Shown here: positions 35,710 through 38,269 of the stretch, piece by piece
How positions within the stretch are numbered: position 1 is the stretch's first letter
Layout: each line of letters starts with the position of its first letter
NCBI GenBank assembly: GCA_905339215.1
Contig: CAJPFN010000121.1
Span: 1-38,269, forward strand
Source: Rhizobiaceae bacterium
GTDB lineage: Bacteria; Pseudomonadota; Alphaproteobacteria; Rhizobiales; Rhizobiaceae
DNA length: 38,269 bases
Reading direction: 5' to 3'
Notes under the pieces: model-generated
Told to the model about the DNA's origin: nothing
Seen by the model: the letters and a program-made list of their open reading frames with translations, nothing else
The model's database searches: none
Translations under genes and position numbers: made by a program

Positions 35710-36893
35710 CCATGCGCGCGACCCGCTTTCCGACACGCGCATCGGGCGTCGCCGACCGGATGGCTGGCTTCATGGCGCACCTGCGCCTGAACGGCCTGCC
35801 CGCCGGCCTGCTCGAGGCGGAGACTGCGCTGCGCGCGCTGGAGCGCATCGCGCCGACCGATCCGGGTGAGGTCCGCCTTGCCTTGAAGGCGATCTGCGCA
35901 ACGGACGCCGACCGGCGGGCGCGCTTCGACGAATTGTTCGACGCATACTGGCTGGACGCCGGGCGGGTGCGCCATCGGCCGGCGCAGGCGGCGGACAGTA
36001 GCAAAGCCGCGCCGCGGCAGACTTCGCACCTGACAGTGGCAGCAGCTGCGGAAAGTCGCGGCACGGCCGACGCGCCGGAGAATTCCGGCGACGGCGAAGC
36101 CGACATGTCGGGCGAAGGCCGGCTGGTGGCGTCGCGGCTTGCCAATCTGCGCAAGACCGACCTGCGCGCGCTGGCGACGCCGGAGGAATTGGCCGCCGCG
36201 GAGACCATCGCCTTCCGCCTGGCGCGGGCCATGCGCGACCGCCGCTCGCGCCGGCGCGAGGCGGCCCGGCGCGGCGCCCAGCTCGATCTGCGCCGCATCG
36301 CCCGCCACAGCGTCGCGCGCGGCGGCGAACCGCTCGTGCTGCTGCGCAAGCGCCGACCGGACAGGCCGGTACATATCGTCGCGATGCTCGACGTGTCGGG
36401 TTCGATGACGGTCTACGCCCGGGTCCTACTTTCCTTCGTGCGCGGCCTGACCAGCGCCGACAGCCGCACCGACGCCTACCTGTTCCACACCAGGCTGGTC
36501 AGGATCTCCGACGCGCTGCGCGACCACGACACGCTGCGCGCCGCCGGCCGCATGTCGATGATGGCCGAGGGTTTCGGCGGCGGCACGCGGATCGGCGCCA
36601 ACCTGAAAGCCTTCAACGAACAGTACGCCCGCCACGGCGTCGGCGGCCGCAGCGTCGTCCTGATCCTCTCCGACGGCTACGACACCGACCCGCCGGAACT
36701 GATAGACGCCGCACTTGCCCGCCTTCAGAAGCGCGGCTGCCGGATCGTCTGGCTGAACCCGCTGAAGGGCTGGAAGGACTACGCGCCGGTGGCGCGCGGC
36801 ATGGCAGCCGCGCTGCCTCATCTCGACCTCTTCGCGGCGGCAGCCACACTCGACGACCTCGCCGCGCTCGAACCCGTCCTCGCAGGCCTGTGA
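35706..36893 (+). CDS. coxE: CoxE: von Willebrand factor A domain protein
   Basis: A 395-aa VWA protein partnered with CoxD. The metal-ion-dependent adhesion site is DVSGS (D229, S231, S233) within VAMLDVSGSMTVY, and DGYDTDPPELIDAAL lies further on. The N-terminal half is helical and basic, with a low-complexity Ala/Ser/Glu linker at about 95-140. The gene starts at GTG 35706 overlapping the coxD stop, or at ATG 35712 six bases later; GGAAAGG is upstream of both. In O. carboxidovorans CoxE is proposed to help load copper and sulfur into CO dehydrogenase. The length is close to the reported 399 aa. Confidence 0.93.
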   Translation: MTMRATRFPTRASGVADRMAGFMAHLRLNGLPAGLLEAETALRALERIAPTDPGEVRLALKAICATDADRRARFDELFDAYWLDAGRVRHRPAQAADSSKAAPRQTSHLTVAAAAESRGTADAPENSGDGEADMSGEGRLVASRLANLRKTDLRALATPEELAAAETIAFRLARAMRDRRSRRREAARRGAQLDLRRIARHSVARGGEPLVLLRKRRPDRPVHIVAMLDVSGSMTVYARVLLSFVRGLTSADSRTDAYLFHTRLVRISDALRDHDTLRAAGRMSMMAEGFGGGTRIGANLKAFNEQYARHGVGGRSVVLILSDGYDTDPPELIDAALARLQKRGCRIVWLNPLKGWKDYAPVARGMAAALPHLDLFAAAATLDDLAALEPVLAGL

Positions 36894-36904
36894 TGGAGCC
36901 CGCC

Positions 36905-37735
36905 ATGTCACGACAGCCAAGCATCCTCGACCATGCCGCCCGGCTGCGCCTGGCCGGCGAACCCTTCGCGCTCGCCACCGTGGTGCGCACGGTCGCGGCG
37001 ACTGCTGCCAAGGCCGGCGCCAAGGCGATCATCCGCGCCGACGGCTCGGTCGCGGAGGGCTGGATCGGCGGCGGCTGCGCCCGCGGCGCCGTGCTCAAGG
37101 CGGCGAGGGACGCGCTGGCCGACGGCCAGCCGCGGCTGGTTTCGGTACAGCCCGAAGAAGAACTTGCCGGGCACGGCGTGGCGGCCGGCAGCGTGCGCGA
37201 GGGCGTCCGCTACGCCCGCAACATGTGCCCGAGCAAGGGCACCATGGACGTCTTCGTCGAGCCGGTGCTGCCGATGCCACAACTCGCCATCCTCGGCGCC
37301 AGCCCGGTGGCGGTGGCGCTCTGCGACCTCGCGCCGCGCTTCGGCTTCCGAACGCTCGCCTGCGCCCCGGCGGCCGACCAGAATGCCTTCGCCGGCGCCG
37401 ACGAGCGGATCGACGGCTTCCTCCTGCCGGCGCAATCGCCCGGCCAGCGCTTCGTCGTCGTCTCTACGCAGGGCCGCGGGGACGAGCCCGCACTGAGGGC
37501 CGCGTTGCAGGTCGAGGCCCTGCATGTCGCCTTCGTCGGCAGTCGCGCCAAGGCGGCGTCGCTGCGGCAGAGCCTCCTCGCCGACGGCGTGCCCGAAGAC
37601 GCCTTCGAACGGCTGAAGGCGCCGGCGGGCCTCGACATCGGCGCCATCACGCCGGAGGAGATCGCACTGTCCATTCTCGCCGAGACGATCGAGGTCAGGC
37701 GCCGCGGCCAGCGCGCGCCGGGAGGCCGGCCGTGA
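36905..37735 (+). CDS. coxF: CoxF: XdhC/CoxI family maturation protein
   Basis: A 276-aa XdhC-family protein. The N-terminal CoxI-type domain contains GWIGGGCARGAVLKAA, and the C-terminal Rossmann-like domain starts at LAILGASPVAVALCDLAPR, with HVAFVGSRAKAASLRQSL and DIGAITPEEIALSILAE as XdhC_C blocks. Relatives bind and deliver the modified molybdenum cofactor to the target enzyme. I chose ATG 36905, which has GGAG 6 nt upstream; ATG 36893 (overlapping the coxE stop) gives four more residues. With no xanthine dehydrogenase genes near, its client is taken to be CoxL. Confidence 0.92.
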   Translation: MSRQPSILDHAARLRLAGEPFALATVVRTVAATAAKAGAKAIIRADGSVAEGWIGGGCARGAVLKAARDALADGQPRLVSVQPEEELAGHGVAAGSVREGVRYARNMCPSKGTMDVFVEPVLPMPQLAILGASPVAVALCDLAPRFGFRTLACAPAADQNAFAGADERIDGFLLPAQSPGQRFVVVSTQGRGDEPALRAALQVEALHVAFVGSRAKAASLRQSLLADGVPEDAFERLKAPAGLDIGAITPEEIALSILAETIEVRRRGQRAPGGRP

Positions 37736-37881
37736 AGGCCGCGATCGCCATCGCGCGGAACTGGCGCGACCGATTGCGCGCACGGCTGGGCCGGAGAGCG
37801 CCGGAATCGATCGCCGCGATACACCCGCCCGAGAATCTCCGGGTCGAAATCCTCCTTCGCATCCACTCCTGCTGCGGCTGA
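37732..37881 (+). CDS. Small basic ORF between coxF and coxG
   Basis: A 49-codon ORF starting with GTG 37732, which overlaps the coxF stop (GTGA) and has GGGAGG 6 nt upstream, a better site than several neighbours have. The peptide begins with a short Ala/Ile-rich, Arg-rich helix (KAAIAIARNWRDRLRARLG), continues with HPPENLRVEILLRIH and ends SCCG. A vicinal Cys pair near a His is a possible metal or thiol site. Its stop is 13 bp before the coxG start. No family is recognised, and it is not part of the described O. carboxidovorans cluster. It may be a spacer-derived chance ORF, but the coupling and ribosome-binding site favour translation. Confidence 0.55.
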   Translation: MKAAIAIARNWRDRLRARLGRRAPESIAAIHPPENLRVEILLRIHSCCG

Positions 37882-37894
37882 ATAGAGGACATCC

Positions 37895-38269
37895 ATGGAA
37901 CTCAGCGACGAAATCCGCATCCCGGCCCGGCGCGACCGCGTCTACGCGGCGTTGAACGACCCGGAGGTTCTGAAGGCCTGCATTCCCGGCTGCGAATCGC
38001 TGACCAGGCTTTCCGACACCGACCTCGAAGCGAAGGTGACGCTGAAGGTCGGGCCGGTGAAGGCAAGCTTCGGCGGCAAGGTCAAGCTCGACCAGGCCGG
38101 GGCGCCCGGGCGCTTCTCGCTCTCGGGCGAAGGAAGCGGCGGCGTCGCCGGCTTTGCCAAGGGCGGCGCCGAGGTCGAACTCGTCGAGGATGGCGACGGC
38201 ACGATCCTGCGCTATGCCGCCAAGGCCGACATCGGCGGCAAGATCGCCATGCTCGGCAGCCGGCTGATC
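37895..38269 (+). CDS. coxG: CoxG: SRPBCC family membrane-recruitment protein (partial)
   Basis: The first 125 codons of CoxG, cut by the window end; the full protein is about 205 aa in O. carboxidovorans. The SRPBCC/CoxG domain is clear: IPARRDRVYAALNDPEVLKA, CIPGCESLTRL, LKVGPVKASFGGKV and GGAEVELVEDG. GAGGAC lies 6-7 nt upstream of the ATG at 37895. CoxG is reported to help bind CO dehydrogenase to the cytoplasmic membrane, where it feeds the respiratory chain. The membrane-contact C-terminal helix, if present, is outside the window. Confidence 0.93.
   Translation, partial: MELSDEIRIPARRDRVYAALNDPEVLKACIPGCESLTRLSDTDLEAKVTLKVGPVKASFGGKVKLDQAGAPGRFSLSGEGSGGVAGFAKGGAEVELVEDGDGTILRYAAKADIGGKIAMLGSRLI

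Noticed and set aside
36905-37735. XdhC as part of a xanthine dehydrogenase system
   Set aside because: No xdhA or xdhB genes are present; its place after coxE and before coxG fits coxF.

Overview
The window looks like a chromosomal segment from a high-G+C alphaproteobacterium of the Hyphomicrobiales, most like the Mesorhizobium/Phyllobacteriaceae group. The basis is gene content and order: a split glyQ/glyS pair, an F0 operon atpI-atpB-atpE-atpF'-atpF with duplicated b and b' subunits and no F1 genes, a BacA/SbmA transporter, and protein sequences that resemble rhizobial orthologues. This placement rests on family recognition, not on a database search. I saw no tRNA, rRNA, insertion sequence, phage gene or CRISPR array.

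Positions 1-9.8 kb hold housekeeping genes. On the minus strand lie glyS (cut by the window edge), glyQ, a secreted TPR-LysM protein and a long-chain polyprenyl diphosphate synthase. On the plus strand follow a DUF2007 protein, a tRNA1(Val)-type N6-adenine methyltransferase, an S49 peptidase, a small membrane protein, ispE and a MoaB/MogA-type protein. From 9.8 to 22.4 kb come a short GT2-like protein, a PA0069-type radical SAM protein with a LexA-type box just upstream, rnhB, an aldehyde dehydrogenase, the F0 ATP synthase operon with a recognisable promoter, intercistronic hairpins and terminator, a SleB-type cell wall hydrolase, der with a YfgM-like protein, an NnrU-family membrane protein and a secreted polysaccharide deacetylase. 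From 22.4 to 29.4 kb the genes are more accessory: bacA, a YbfB/YjiJ-type MFS transporter, a MAPEG protein, a DUF1127-like microprotein divergent from a GcvA-like LysR regulator, an M29 aminopeptidase and a Tat-exported flavin amine oxidase.

The most notable part is 29.6-38.3 kb, an aerobic carbon monoxide dehydrogenase cluster in the order coxC-M-S-L-D-E-F-(small ORF)-G, the order known from Oligotropha carboxidovorans. CoxL carries the form I active-site loop AYRCSFR with Cys385 and a matching Glu760, so this should be a true Mo-Cu CO dehydrogenase and not a form II homologue. CoxM, CoxS and CoxL form the enzyme (FAD, two [2Fe-2S] clusters, Mo-Cu). CoxD, CoxE and CoxF would mature the metal site, and CoxG would anchor the enzyme to the membrane. 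CoxC combines an MHYT membrane sensor with a LytTR DNA-binding domain. Directly behind coxC and ahead of coxM is a perfect 13-bp direct repeat with 20-bp periodicity, a strong candidate for the LytTR operator. A 49-codon ORF with a good ribosome-binding site is wedged between coxF and coxG and is not part of the classical cluster.

All positions and motifs were read by eye. Start codons were chosen from ribosome-binding sites and family N-termini, and alternatives are given where the choice is open.
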